Below are positions 29,973 through 38,495 of a stretch of DNA of 64,000 bases, one piece after another (the stretch's first letter is position 1; the number at the start of each line of letters is the position of its first letter). The DNA comes from Acidovorax sp. A79 (GTDB taxonomy: Bacteria; Pseudomonadota; Gammaproteobacteria; Burkholderiales; Burkholderiaceae_C): assembly GCF_041154505.1 (NCBI RefSeq), contig NZ_AP028672.1, positions 558,001 through 622,000 of the forward strand, written 5' to 3'. The notes under the pieces are model-generated. The model was not told the origin of the DNA. It saw only the letters and a program-made list of their open reading frames with translations, and did no database searches. Both the position numbers and the translations under genes were made by a program.

Positions 29973-30179
29973 GCGCCGGCCCGCCCGCCCCGCAACCACC
30001 GCGGCACACAGGCGCAGGGCACGGGCCGCCCGGCACTGTTCCTTTCACACGACAAATGCAGCCGTTCGCGGCCCCCTGCGCTTGCCAAGCCCCCGGGGCC
30101 TCGCCACAATTCGCGCTTCTTTCTTTCAGGCATGTGCCCGCCGCCACGGCAGCCCCTGAAAACACTGGAGGTCACCGCT

Positions 30180-30209
30180 ATGTTTGTTCCCTTGTCCGCT
30201 CCCGCCTGA
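30180..30209 (+). CDS. Leader peptide MFVPLSAPA (9 codons)
   Basis: ATG at 30180 with a strong GGAGG eight bases upstream, nine codons, then TGA. It is too short to be a working protein. A hairpin and a terminator-like structure follow at once, so it looks like an attenuation leader whose translation controls the downstream genes at 30332 and 30606. Confidence 0.55.
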   Translation: MFVPLSAPA

Positions 30210-30222
30210 CCACCGTCCACCG

Positions 30223-30316
30223 CCCCGGCTGGACTGTGTGCGCACGCACTGTCCAGCCTTGGCCCCCGGCGCCCCCACGCGCTCCGCAAGCCCTGGCTCC
30301 ATTGCCGGGGTTTTTT
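30223..30316 (+). promoter_or_regulatory. Attenuator-like leader RNA with competing hairpins
   Basis: Hairpin 1 pairs GGCTGGAC (30227-30234) with GTCCAGCC (30251-30258), extended by a partly paired GTGTG/CGCAC inner stem. The terminator-like stem pairs CCCCGGC (30264-30270) with GCCGGGG (30304-30310), followed by six T. A second CCCCGGC at 30223-30229 overlaps the 5' arm of hairpin 1 and could pair with GCCGGGG instead. The result is two mutually exclusive folds, the usual layout of an attenuator. The 29973-30179 stretch holds no gene. Confidence 0.55.
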
Positions 30317-30331
30317 GTTTGTGGAGTGCAC

Positions 30332-30583
30332 ATGAGTGCCAAAAAATTGTCCCGGGCCTATGCCCAGGGTGAGATCAAGAAGCTGCGCCGCATGAAGCAG
30401 CCCCTGGTCGTAGTTCTCGAGTCCTCGGGCCCGCCCCGAAATCCCGTGGCCACCGCACTGGCCCGGCGCAGCCTGTCGAGCGCGGCAGGCAAGCACATCC
30501 GAGCCCGCGGGGCCCAGCGCCGCGCGGACAACGTCGCCCTGCGCAAGGCGATCCAGACATCCCGCTTCACCGAAAGCGACTGA
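30332..30583 (+). CDS. Small basic protein, 83 aa, unknown function
   Basis: Rich in Lys and Arg (MSAKKLSRAYAQGEIKKLRR; later AARRSLSS-like and HIRARGAQRRAD segments), so nucleic acid or ribosome binding is possible. No family recognised. GGAG lies six bases before the ATG, directly after the T run of the attenuator. It is followed 22 bases later by the AAA+/M41 gene. It may be the main target of the leader control. Confidence 0.65.
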   Translation: MSAKKLSRAYAQGEIKKLRRMKQPLVVVLESSGPPRNPVATALARRSLSSAAGKHIRARGAQRRADNVALRKAIQTSRFTESD

Positions 30584-30605
30584 TGCGACACAACGATTGA
30601 AAACC

Positions 30606-32642
30606 ATGGACCTTTCCACCCTTTCCGAAGACACGCCACACAAGCGGCCCGCTCCGCCCATCGCGCAGCGGGAGCTGCTGGCCCAGCGCCAGCAGGCGCT
30701 GGCGCTGGCCGCAGCGCAGCTCAAGGCCGAGCTGTTTGGCATCGACGACGTGATCGACCGCGTGGTCGACGCCATCCGCGCCTGGTACGTGCTGCCCCAG
30801 CTCATCACCCGGCCCGTGATCGTGTGCCTGTGGGGCCTGACCGGCACGGGCAAGACGCAGCTCACGAGGCGCCTGGCGCAGCTGCTGGGCTTCTACGACC
30901 GCTTCGTGGAGGTGCAGATGGACGGCTTCAGCCACGGCGCGAGCTACCGCAGCTCGTCCATCTCGGGCATGCTCGCGGACTCCGGCATCCACGAGGGCGC
31001 GCCGGGCATGCTGGTGCTGGACGAGTTCCAGCGCTTTCGCACGGTGGACACCAAAGGCGCCGACGTGAAGGTGGAGCGCTACCAGGACGTGTGGACGCTG
31101 CTGTCCGACGGGCGCCTGCCGCCCGCGCTGAGCGCCCTCACCAACATCGAGCGCAAGCTGGCCGACGCGCATTACGAAGCCGAACGCGCCGACGACAACG
31201 AGGACGAGCGCGCCGGCAAGAAGCCCTACCGCTTCCAGCTCGACGCCTGGGATGCCCAGGAGCTCAAGCGCATGCTCAAGCTCTCGGAGCCCCTGGCCGA
31301 GATCATGCAGTGGCCGCCCGCGCAGGTGCAGGCGCTGTTCACGCGGTTCCAGCAGTCGCTGTCGTCCTGGGAGACCGACTACAGCAAGCTGCTGGTGTTC
31401 GTCTGCGGCAACCTCGACGAGATGTACCACGAGACCGCGCAGCGCGTGGAAGACTGCGACACCGACACCGACGCCGACATCTTCCACCGCCTCACGCGCA
31501 AGCTCTCGCTCATCGACGTGAAGAAGGCCCTGAGCGAACGCTTCAAGCCCGAGCAGATCGCCCGGCTGGGCAACGAGCACGTGATCTACCCCTCGTTCAA
31601 CAAGGCCACCTACGAGGAGCTCATCCGCAACCTGTGCGCGCGCTACTGCGACGACATCGCCGCACAGTGCGGCGTGCGCTTTGCCATCGGGCAGGACGTG
31701 CTGGACGAGCTGTATGCCAACGCGGTGTTTCCGGCGCAGGGCACGCGGCCGCTGTTCTCGTCGGTGCACGCGATCCTGAGCGCCAACCTGGTCAACGCCG
31801 CGCTGTGGGCGCTGGAGCAGCAGCTGCCCCTGGCACAGGACGTCGCCATCACGCTGGCGGCCGACAAGCGCCACCTGGTGGTGCGCGGCCTCGGCGGCCA
31901 GGGCGAGGCGCGGCAGGCGCAGTTTGCGGTGGCGCTGGAGCTCAACCGCCTCAAGCAGCGCGCCAATGCCGACTTCCGCGCCCTGCTGGCGGTGCACGAA
32001 GCCGGCCACGGACTGGTGTACTGCCTGCTGTTCGGCCAGGCCCCGCAGGAGGTGAAGATCAACATCGCCTCGTTCGAGGGCGGCTACAACAGCTTCGCGG
32101 GCCTGAAGGTCACCACGCGGCAGAACGCGCTCGACATGATGTGCGTGGGCCTGGCGGGCCGGGTGGCCGAGGAGCTGGTGTTTGGCGAAATGGCCTGCAC
32201 GACCGGCGCCGAGCAGGACTACAAGCAGGTCACGGCCGAAGCGGCGCGTTTCATCCGCCACCACGGCTTTGGCACGCGCCTGTCCCGCACCGACGTGACG
32301 GTGGAGCTGGACAACCACCTCAACACCGACGTGGAACCCAGCAATGCGGCCATCGAGCAACTGCTGCAGTCCCAGTACCAGCGCGCCAGCGCCCTGCTGC
32401 GCCAGCACCGGGAGGCCCTCACCCGCCTGGTGGAGGCCCTGCTGGACCACGGCATGATAGCCCAGCCCGAGATGCAGACGCTGATGGCCCGAAGTGGCGT
32501 CGCCATTGCGGTGGCAGCCCACACGGGGCCCGACGAAGCCCTGATCCTGGAGCCCTTCGCGGCCCGGCTGGCCGCGTTTCGGCAACAAACCGGGAGCCAA
32601 CCCGCACCTGCCCCGGACAGCAAAAGCCCTGCATGCTTATGA
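30606..32642 (+). CDS. AAA+ ATPase fused to an M41 (FtsH-type) zinc peptidase domain
   Basis: A 678-residue protein. The N-terminal AAA+ module has Walker A GLTGTGKT (77-84) and Walker B MLVLDEF (135-141) and resembles ClpX/ClpA-type ATPases more than the FtsH one. The C-terminal part has the M41 zinc site: HEAGH (H464, H468) and the third ligand D538 in TTGAEQDYKQVT, just as in FtsH. There is no transmembrane segment, so it should be soluble, unlike FtsH. The frame is open to a TTG three codons earlier; the ATG at 30606 is preferred. It probably unfolds and degrades proteins. It follows an attenuator-controlled small gene. Confidence 0.82.
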   Translation: MDLSTLSEDTPHKRPAPPIAQRELLAQRQQALALAAAQLKAELFGIDDVIDRVVDAIRAWYVLPQLITRPVIVCLWGLTGTGKTQLTRRLAQLLGFYDRFVEVQMDGFSHGASYRSSSISGMLADSGIHEGAPGMLVLDEFQRFRTVDTKGADVKVERYQDVWTLLSDGRLPPALSALTNIERKLADAHYEAERADDNEDERAGKKPYRFQLDAWDAQELKRMLKLSEPLAEIMQWPPAQVQALFTRFQQSLSSWETDYSKLLVFVCGNLDEMYHETAQRVEDCDTDTDADIFHRLTRKLSLIDVKKALSERFKPEQIARLGNEHVIYPSFNKATYEELIRNLCARYCDDIAAQCGVRFAIGQDVLDELYANAVFPAQGTRPLFSSVHAILSANLVNAALWALEQQLPLAQDVAITLAADKRHLVVRGLGGQGEARQAQFAVALELNRLKQRANADFRALLAVHEAGHGLVYCLLFGQAPQEVKINIASFEGGYNSFAGLKVTTRQNALDMMCVGLAGRVAEELVFGEMACTTGAEQDYKQVTAEAARFIRHHGFGTRLSRTDVTVELDNHLNTDVEPSNAAIEQLLQSQYQRASALLRQHREALTRLVEALLDHGMIAQPEMQTLMARSGVAIAVAAHTGPDEALILEPFAARLAAFRQQTGSQPAPAPDSKSPACL

Positions 32643-32727
32643 TGCGCGACTTGGCGGCCGCACGCGGCCGCCCGCCGTTGCCGGTTTTCCCCTCGCTCCA
32701 AGGCCACCCCACCGCCCTCCACCGCCC

Positions 32728-34074
32728 ATGTCCGCCGTTTTCAACTTCACCTTCGTCCCCTGGTTCCGCTCGGTGGCGCCCTACATCCACAAGTTCCGCA
32801 ACCAGACCTTCGTGATCGGGCTCACGGGCGAAGGCATCGCGGCGGGCAAGCTGCACAACATCGCGCAGGATCTGGCGCTGATCCAGGCCATGGGCGTGCG
32901 CATCGTGCTGGTGCACGGGTTTCGCCCGCAGGTGAACGAGCAGCTCGCGGCCAAGGGCCATGCGGCGAAATACTCGCACGGCATCCGCATCACGGATTCG
33001 GTGGCGCTCGACTGCGCGCAGGAAGCCGCGGGCCAGCTGCGCTACGAGATCGAGGCCGCGTTCAGCCAGGGCCTGCCCAACACGCCCATGGCGGGCGCCA
33101 CGGTGCGGGTGATCTCGGGCAACTTCCTCACGGCGCGGCCCGTGGGCATCGTGGACGGCGTGGACTTCCAGCACTCGGGCCTGGTGCGCAAGGTGGACGT
33201 GGCCGGCATCCAGCGCACGCTGGACATGGGCGCGCTGGTGCTGCTCTCGCCGTTCGGCTTCTCGCCCACGGGCGAGGCCTTCAACCTGAGCATGGAAGAA
33301 GTGGCCACCAGCGTGGCCATCGAGCTGCGCGCTGACAAGCTGATCTTCCTGACCGAGGTGCCGGGCATCCGCATGCTGCCCGGCGAACCCGAGAGCGAGG
33401 ACAACCCCATCGACACCGAGCTGCCCCTGGCCGCCGCGCAGGCCCTGCTGGCCACGCTGCCCACCGCGCAGACGCCCACCGACACGGGCTTCTATCTGCA
33501 GCACTGCGTGAAGGCCTGCAAGGCCGGGGTGGAGCGCAGCCACATCCTGCCATTCGCGGTGGATGGCTCGCTGCTGCTGGAGGTGTACGTGCACGACGGC
33601 ATCGGCACCATGGTGATCGACGAGAAGCTCGAAGAGCTGCGCGAAGCCACCATCGACGACGTGGGCGGCATCCTGCAGCTGATCGAGCCGTTCGAGAAGG
33701 ACGGTACCCTCGTCAAGCGCGACCGCACCGAGATCGAGCGCGACATCGCCAGCTACACCATCATCGAGCACGACGGCGTGATCTTCGGCTGCGCGGCGCT
33801 CTACCCCTACCCCGAGGCCAAGACGGCCGAGATGGCCGCGGTGACCGTGTCCCCGCAAAGCCAGGGCACGGGCGACGGCGAGAAGCTGCTCAAGCGCATC
33901 GAGCAGCGCGCGCGCCTGCAGGGGCTGGACAGCATCTTCGTGCTGACCACCCGCACCATGCACTGGTTCATCAAGCGCGGCTTCCAGCCCGTGGACCCGG
34001 ACTGGCTGCCCGACGCGCGCAAGCGCAAGTACAACTGGGACCGCCGCAGCCAGGTGCTGGTCAAGAGGCTCTGA
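32728..34074 (+). CDS. argA: N-acetylglutamate synthase ArgA
   Basis: Acetylates L-glutamate with acetyl-CoA in the first step of arginine synthesis. The 448 residues match the E. coli ArgA layout: an amino-acid-kinase-like domain (GLTGEGIAAGKLHNIAQDL, VLVHGFRPQVNEQL) that usually binds arginine as feedback inhibitor, then a GNAT domain with the acetyl-CoA loop VSPQSQGTGDGEKLLKRIE. The last 14 bases overlap the convergent beta-lactamase gene. Confidence 0.95.
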   Translation: MSAVFNFTFVPWFRSVAPYIHKFRNQTFVIGLTGEGIAAGKLHNIAQDLALIQAMGVRIVLVHGFRPQVNEQLAAKGHAAKYSHGIRITDSVALDCAQEAAGQLRYEIEAAFSQGLPNTPMAGATVRVISGNFLTARPVGIVDGVDFQHSGLVRKVDVAGIQRTLDMGALVLLSPFGFSPTGEAFNLSMEEVATSVAIELRADKLIFLTEVPGIRMLPGEPESEDNPIDTELPLAAAQALLATLPTAQTPTDTGFYLQHCVKACKAGVERSHILPFAVDGSLLLEVYVHDGIGTMVIDEKLEELREATIDDVGGILQLIEPFEKDGTLVKRDRTEIERDIASYTIIEHDGVIFGCAALYPYPEAKTAEMAAVTVSPQSQGTGDGEKLLKRIEQRARLQGLDSIFVLTTRTMHWFIKRGFQPVDPDWLPDARKRKYNWDRRSQVLVKRL

Positions 34075-34975
34075 GTGTTTCGCGCGCCGCCGCCACGGCG
34101 CGCGCCACCTGCGCAATGGCCGCGTCGCGCTGCTGCGGCGCGGCGGCGGACCGCGTGAGGTAGCAGGTCACCAGTACCGGCGCGCCGCCGCCCGGGGGCC
34201 ACAACACGCCGATGTCGTTGGCCGTGCCGCTGTCGCCGGCCGTGCCCGTCTTGTCGCCCACCTTCCAGCCCGGCACGCCGGCGCGCAGGCGCTGGTCGCC
34301 GGTGCTCGTCTCCACCAGCCAGCGCTGCAGCCAGGCGCGCGACGCCGGTGTGAGCACATCGCCCAGCACCAGCTTCTGCAGGGTCTGCAGCATGGCCAGC
34401 GGCGTGGTGGTGTCGCGCGGGTCGCCCACCTTGGCTTCGTTCAGCGTGGGCTCGGTGCGGTCCAGGCGCGTGGTGGTGTCGCCCAGCGAGCGCACGAAGG
34501 CGGTGAACCCGGCCGGCCCGCCATGGCGCGCCAGCAGCACGTTGGCGGCGGTGTTGTCGCTCAGGCTCACGGTGGCGGCGCAGAGTTCGCCCACCGTGAG
34601 GCCCCCGCCGTCGCCCGCGCGCGGGCCGCTCGCGGGCGAATGCGCGATGACGGCCTCGCGGCCGTAGTGCAGGCGGTGGTCCAGCCGCTCCTTGCCCTGG
34701 TCCACCAGCGCCAGCATCCAGCCCGCCAGCACCGCCTTGAAGGTGCTGGCCATGGCAAAACGCTCGTCCTGGCGCCAGCCCAGCGCCAGGCCCGAGCCGG
34801 TGTCCAGCATGGCCACGCCCAGGCGGCCCTGGGCGGCGCGTTCGATGCCGGCCAGCGTGTCATTCCACTGGCGGGCCGTGGTGCCGCGGTCCGCCGCGGT
34901 GCCGGCGGCGGCGCAGCCCCAGATAGGCAGGGCGGTGGCAGCCATCAAACCCAAGGAAAACTGTCGTCTTTGCAT
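34061..34975 (-). CDS. Class A beta-lactamase (PenA-like)
   Basis: Hydrolyses beta-lactams in the periplasm. All class A motifs are present: STFK (77-80), SDN (139-141), ExxLN (E175 in EPTLNE) and KTG (242-244). The N-terminus MQRRQFSLGLMAATALPIWG has paired arginines, so Tat export is possible. The ATG at 34975 is chosen for this; an upstream in-frame start at 35002 exists. The length is 304 residues. The divergent neighbour is an AmpR-type activator, so expression is probably induced by beta-lactams through cell-wall fragments. Confidence 0.93.
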   Translation of the reverse strand: MQRRQFSLGLMAATALPIWGCAAAGTAADRGTTARQWNDTLAGIERAAQGRLGVAMLDTGSGLALGWRQDERFAMASTFKAVLAGWMLALVDQGKERLDHRLHYGREAVIAHSPASGPRAGDGGGLTVGELCAATVSLSDNTAANVLLARHGGPAGFTAFVRSLGDTTTRLDRTEPTLNEAKVGDPRDTTTPLAMLQTLQKLVLGDVLTPASRAWLQRWLVETSTGDQRLRAGVPGWKVGDKTGTAGDSGTANDIGVLWPPGGGAPVLVTCYLTRSAAAPQQRDAAIAQVARAVAAARETLRAS

Positions 34976-35073
34976 AAGAGATGGAGGGGTGAGTTGAAGC
35001 AAGGACCGAACGATACGGTGATACAGCCCCCAGCACCATCGATAATAATTGCCGCCAGCCCCCAGAAAAACTT
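34976..35073. promoter_or_regulatory. Divergent bla/ampR promoter region
   Basis: A 98-base gap that must hold both promoters and the AmpR site. The most AT-rich part is ATCGATAATAATTGCC near 35037-35053. I could not assign an exact AmpR box. Confidence 0.5.
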
Positions 35074-35949
35074 ATGCATCTTCCGCTCAATGCCCTGCGC
35101 GCGTTCGAAGCCTCGGCGCGCCACCTGAACCTCACGCGGGCGGCCGAGGAACTGCACGTCACCCAGACCGCCGTGAGCCAGCACATCCGCAAGCTCGAAG
35201 ACCGCCTGGGCAAGCCGCTGTTCCGCCGCCTGCCGCGCGGCCTGGCGTTGACGGACGAAGGGCAGGCGCTGCTGCCGGTGGTGGTGGAATCGTTCGCCAG
35301 CCTGGAACGTGCGCTGGAAAAGCTGGGCGACACCCGCCCGCGCGAGGTGCTGACCGTGGGCGCCGTGGGCACCTTTGCCGTGGGCTGGCTGCTGCCCCGG
35401 CTGCGCGACTTCCAGCAGGCCTGCCCCTTTGTAGACCTGCGCCTGCTCACGCACAACAACCGGGTGGACATGGCGGGCGAAGGGCTGGACTGCGCGATCC
35501 GCTTTGGCGACGGCGCCTGGCACGGCACGCATGCCGAACGCATCATGGACGCGCCCATGTCCGTGATGTGTTCGCCCGCGCTGGCCCACGGCCTGCGCAC
35601 GGCGGCCGACCTGGCACGGCAACCACTGCTGCGCAGCTACCGCACCGATGAATGGGCGGCGTGGTTCGAGGCCGCGGGCGCCCCCTGCCCCGTGGTGCGC
35701 GGCGCGGTGTTCGACTCGTCCCTCACCCTGGCGGAAGCAGCGGCACAGGGCGCGGGCATGGCGCTGCTGCCGGTGCGCATGTTCACGCGCGAACTGCAGC
35801 AAGGCCGCCTGGTGCGGCCCTTTGCGCAAGAACTGCACCGGGGCGCCTACTGGCTCACGCGGCTGCAGTCGCGCCCGGCCACGGACGCCCTGCTGGCGTT
35901 CAGCGAATGGCTCCGGGCCCAGGCCCGCATGGCGGCGGAGGAAACATGA
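35074..35949 (+). CDS. ampR: AmpR-type LysR regulator of the beta-lactamase
   Basis: A 291-residue LysR regulator. The helix-turn-helix (LPLNALRAFEASARHLNLTR, HVTQTAVSQHIRKLE) and effector domain (VGAVGTFAVGWLLPRL, THNNRVDMAGEGLDCAIRFG, GAWHGTHA) follow AmpR closely. AmpR senses UDP-muramyl pentapeptide and anhydro-muropeptides. It faces the class A beta-lactamase gene across 98 bases, the standard ampR/bla or penR/penA arrangement. The stop codon sits at the edge of a dispersed repeat. Confidence 0.9.
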   Translation: MHLPLNALRAFEASARHLNLTRAAEELHVTQTAVSQHIRKLEDRLGKPLFRRLPRGLALTDEGQALLPVVVESFASLERALEKLGDTRPREVLTVGAVGTFAVGWLLPRLRDFQQACPFVDLRLLTHNNRVDMAGEGLDCAIRFGDGAWHGTHAERIMDAPMSVMCSPALAHGLRTAADLARQPLLRSYRTDEWAAWFEAAGAPCPVVRGAVFDSSLTLAEAAAQGAGMALLPVRMFTRELQQGRLVRPFAQELHRGAYWLTRLQSRPATDALLAFSEWLRAQARMAAEET

Positions 35950-36008
35950 ATGAAATTGGCTTCCAGCGCTTGTTCATAAAGCGCTAGCAGCTATCACAAC
36001 AATAGCAG
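35947..36008. repeat. Dispersed repeat, copy 3 (after ampR)
   Basis: TGAATGAAATTGGCTTCCAG, core AGCGCTTGTTCATAAAGCGCT, then AGCAGCTATCACAACAATAG. The first three bases are the ampR stop codon. The MFS gene ends 10 bases further on. Confidence 0.8.
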
Positions 36009-36018
36009 ATGTATCCCG

Positions 36019-37341
36019 TCAGGCAACACGCCTGCGGGGCCCCACGGCCACCATCAGCGCCGCCGCCAGCACCAGCGCGCCGCTCAGGATGTACAGGCTC
36101 AGGCTGAAGCTCCCCGTGGCCGACTTGATGGCACCCACCATCACCGGCGCCACCACGCCCGCCGTGCCGCCCAGCGTGGTGATGAGCGCAATGCCCATCG
36201 CCGCGGCGTCCTTGGCCAGCAGGCTGGCGGGCACCGCCCACAGCACCGCGAAGGCGCTGGACACCCCCATGGCCGACAGCGACAGGCAGGCCACGGCCGC
36301 CCAGGGGCTGTGCATGAACAGGGTCGTCAGCGACAGCCCCACGGCCCCGAGCACCGCGCCCACGGCGAAGTGCCAGCGCCGCTCCTGCGTGCGATCCGAA
36401 TGCCGCGCCACCACCAGCGTGGCAGCGATGCCCAGCGCCGCCGGAACCACCGAGTAGAACCCGATCTGCAGCACCGACAGCCCCATGGACTGCAGCAGGG
36501 TGGGCTGCCAGAACGACATGGCGTAGATGCCCAGGATCACCAGGAACGAGATGAACCCCAGCAGCCACACCTGCGGGTTGCGCAATGCGCTGCCAAAGGA
36601 CTGCGGCGCGCCGCCACCGATGGCTTGCTCCTGCGCCAGATCGCGCCGCACCTGGGCTTTTTCTTGCGATGTGAGCCAGCCAGCCTCCTCGGGGCGGTTG
36701 TCGAGCCAGCGATAGGCCAGCACGCCCAGCAACACGCACGGCAAGCCCTCCACCACGAAGAGCCACTGCCAGCCGCGCAGGGACAGGGCGCCATCCAGGT
36801 ACGTCATGGTCAGTCCCGCCAGCGGGCCCGCCACGATGGGTGCCGCCCCGTAGGCCATGAAGAACAGCGCCGTGGCCCGCGCACGCTGCTGCGCCGGGAA
36901 CCACAGCGTGAGGTAGAACAGCACGCCGGGCGCAAAGCCTGCCTCGAAAACCCCCACCAGGAACCGCAGCACATAGAACTGCGTGGGCGTGGTGACGAAC
37001 AAGGTGGCCGCCGATGCCAGACCCCACAGCGCCATGATGCGCAGCAGCGTGGCCCGCATGCCCACGCGCGCCAGCATCACATTGCTGGGGATCTCGAACA
37101 GCGCGTAGCCGATGAAGAACACCCCGGCCCCGAGGCCGAAGACCGCATCGCCGAAGCCCAGGTCGGCCTTCATCTGCAGCTGCGCGTAGCCGATGTTGGT
37201 GCGGTCCAGGTAGTTGAAGATGTAGCAGACAAACAGCAGCGGTATGAGCCGCCAGCTGATCTTGCGGTAGAGCGCCTGGGTGCTGGTGTCATCGGTGGCA
37301 GCGGATGCCGCCGCAGCCGCGCCATAGGTGGCCGTGTTCAT
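36019..37341 (-). CDS. MFS transporter, anion:cation symporter type
   Basis: A 440-residue inner-membrane protein with about 12 hydrophobic segments. It matches the organic-anion symporter group (phthalate, tartrate, hexuronate permeases): FVCYIFNYLDRTNIGYAQLQM, GVFFIGYALFEIPSNVMLAR, and FLVGVFEAGFAPGVLFYLT. It is the last gene of a four-gene minus-strand run with a SnoaL-like protein, an SDR and an MBL-fold enzyme, so it probably imports the organic acid that they process. The substrate is unknown. Confidence 0.88.
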   Translation of the reverse strand: MNTATYGAAAAASAATDDTSTQALYRKISWRLIPLLFVCYIFNYLDRTNIGYAQLQMKADLGFGDAVFGLGAGVFFIGYALFEIPSNVMLARVGMRATLLRIMALWGLASAATLFVTTPTQFYVLRFLVGVFEAGFAPGVLFYLTLWFPAQQRARATALFFMAYGAAPIVAGPLAGLTMTYLDGALSLRGWQWLFVVEGLPCVLLGVLAYRWLDNRPEEAGWLTSQEKAQVRRDLAQEQAIGGGAPQSFGSALRNPQVWLLGFISFLVILGIYAMSFWQPTLLQSMGLSVLQIGFYSVVPAALGIAATLVVARHSDRTQERRWHFAVGAVLGAVGLSLTTLFMHSPWAAVACLSLSAMGVSSAFAVLWAVPASLLAKDAAAMGIALITTLGGTAGVVAPVMVGAIKSATGSFSLSLYILSGALVLAAALMVAVGPRRRVA

Positions 37342-37395
37342 GGGTTGTCTCCTGGGTTTGTTCTTGTCGCGTGGTGCACCTGCAGTGCGCAGGCG

Positions 37396-38469
37396 TCACA
37401 CGCGCTGCAGCTGTCCCGATTCGGTGGTGCCCCAGAGGTGGCCCGTGGGCGCGCCCGGAAACAGCCAGTGCGGCGAACATTCGCTCGACGGCACCACGTT
37501 GCTGAAGCCGTGCGACGCCGAGGTGCCCGCGATGGTCTTCTCCAGCACCATCGAGAGGTACTGGTCGTTGCTGTTTTCCTGCGTGTTGCCGTTCAGGATC
37601 ACCTCGGCCCCGGTCGCCTTGGCGAAGCGGCGGATGGCGTTGTGGCGCGAGACCTCGGGCGCCCAGCTGTCGGCCGAGACGCCGTTTTCACTGCTCACGC
37701 GCAGGCCGTCCGGCACGCGGTACACCAGCGAATGGTTGCCCTCGGTGTGCCCCGGCGTGTGCACCAGCGCCACGCCCCGGCCCAGCTGCACGCTGCCGTC
37801 GAATGGCACGACGCGGTCGCCGGCCACGCCGCGCAGGCCATCGGGGCAGTACCAGTCGGCCTGGGTGGGCAAGAGGCCCGCCACGCTCGCCAGCTCCTGC
37901 CGATGCACCAGCAGGCGCGCGTTGGGCAGCAGGCCGGGCCCGCCGTCCGTGCCCAGCCAGCGCCGCAGGTTCTGCGTGTGCAGGTGGTCGTAGGTGATGT
38001 AGTCGATCCGCTCGGGCGCCACGCCCACGCTGGCCAGGGCATCCAGCACGGTGCCGTGGATGGGCGCGATGGTGCCGTGCAGGAAGGCCGGTGTCTGCTC
38101 GCTCAGGCGGCGGAAGTACGGCGTGTCGCGCCCCGTCTCGTGGTCTGCCGGCGTGAACAGCAGGTGGCGCAGCTGCCCCCCGAAGTCCTCGAACTGGATG
38201 AGCACCGTGCGCGCCAGCAGATGCACCATGTGCGGCTTGAGCAGCTGCTGCGAATACACGCCGCTGAACGCATACCAGGCCGGATAGGGAATGCGCAGCA
38301 GGTCGAAGCTGCGGGCATAGCGCACGGCCGGCTCGTCGAGGAACCACTCGCGGAACTGCGCGCCGCTGCGGCGCAGCGCACGCAGGCGGTCCTGTGGCGA
38401 CGGCGCGCTGCGGGCGCCGTCGAAGTCCGTGACCGCCGCCAGGGTGGAAGGGGCGTTGTCTCTTTTCAT
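37396..38469 (-). CDS. MBL-fold hydrolase with atypical metal motif
   Basis: A 357-residue protein of the metallo-beta-lactamase fold. The metal-site loop reads HLHTQN in YITYDHLHTQNLRRW, where the family normally has HxHxDH. The second motif HTPGHTEGNHS is intact, and the usual aspartate region reads SSENGVSAD. One zinc site is therefore altered or lost. The N-terminal 60 residues are outside the fold. It lies between an SDR and an MFS transporter and is probably a lactonase or thioester/ester hydrolase of a catabolic route. Confidence 0.75.
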   Translation of the reverse strand: MKRDNAPSTLAAVTDFDGARSAPSPQDRLRALRRSGAQFREWFLDEPAVRYARSFDLLRIPYPAWYAFSGVYSQQLLKPHMVHLLARTVLIQFEDFGGQLRHLLFTPADHETGRDTPYFRRLSEQTPAFLHGTIAPIHGTVLDALASVGVAPERIDYITYDHLHTQNLRRWLGTDGGPGLLPNARLLVHRQELASVAGLLPTQADWYCPDGLRGVAGDRVVPFDGSVQLGRGVALVHTPGHTEGNHSLVYRVPDGLRVSSENGVSADSWAPEVSRHNAIRRFAKATGAEVILNGNTQENSNDQYLSMVLEKTIAGTSASHGFSNVVPSSECSPHWLFPGAPTGHLWGTTESGQLQRV

Positions 38470-38495
38470 GGAGTTCTCCTGGAGAAATGGGCAAG

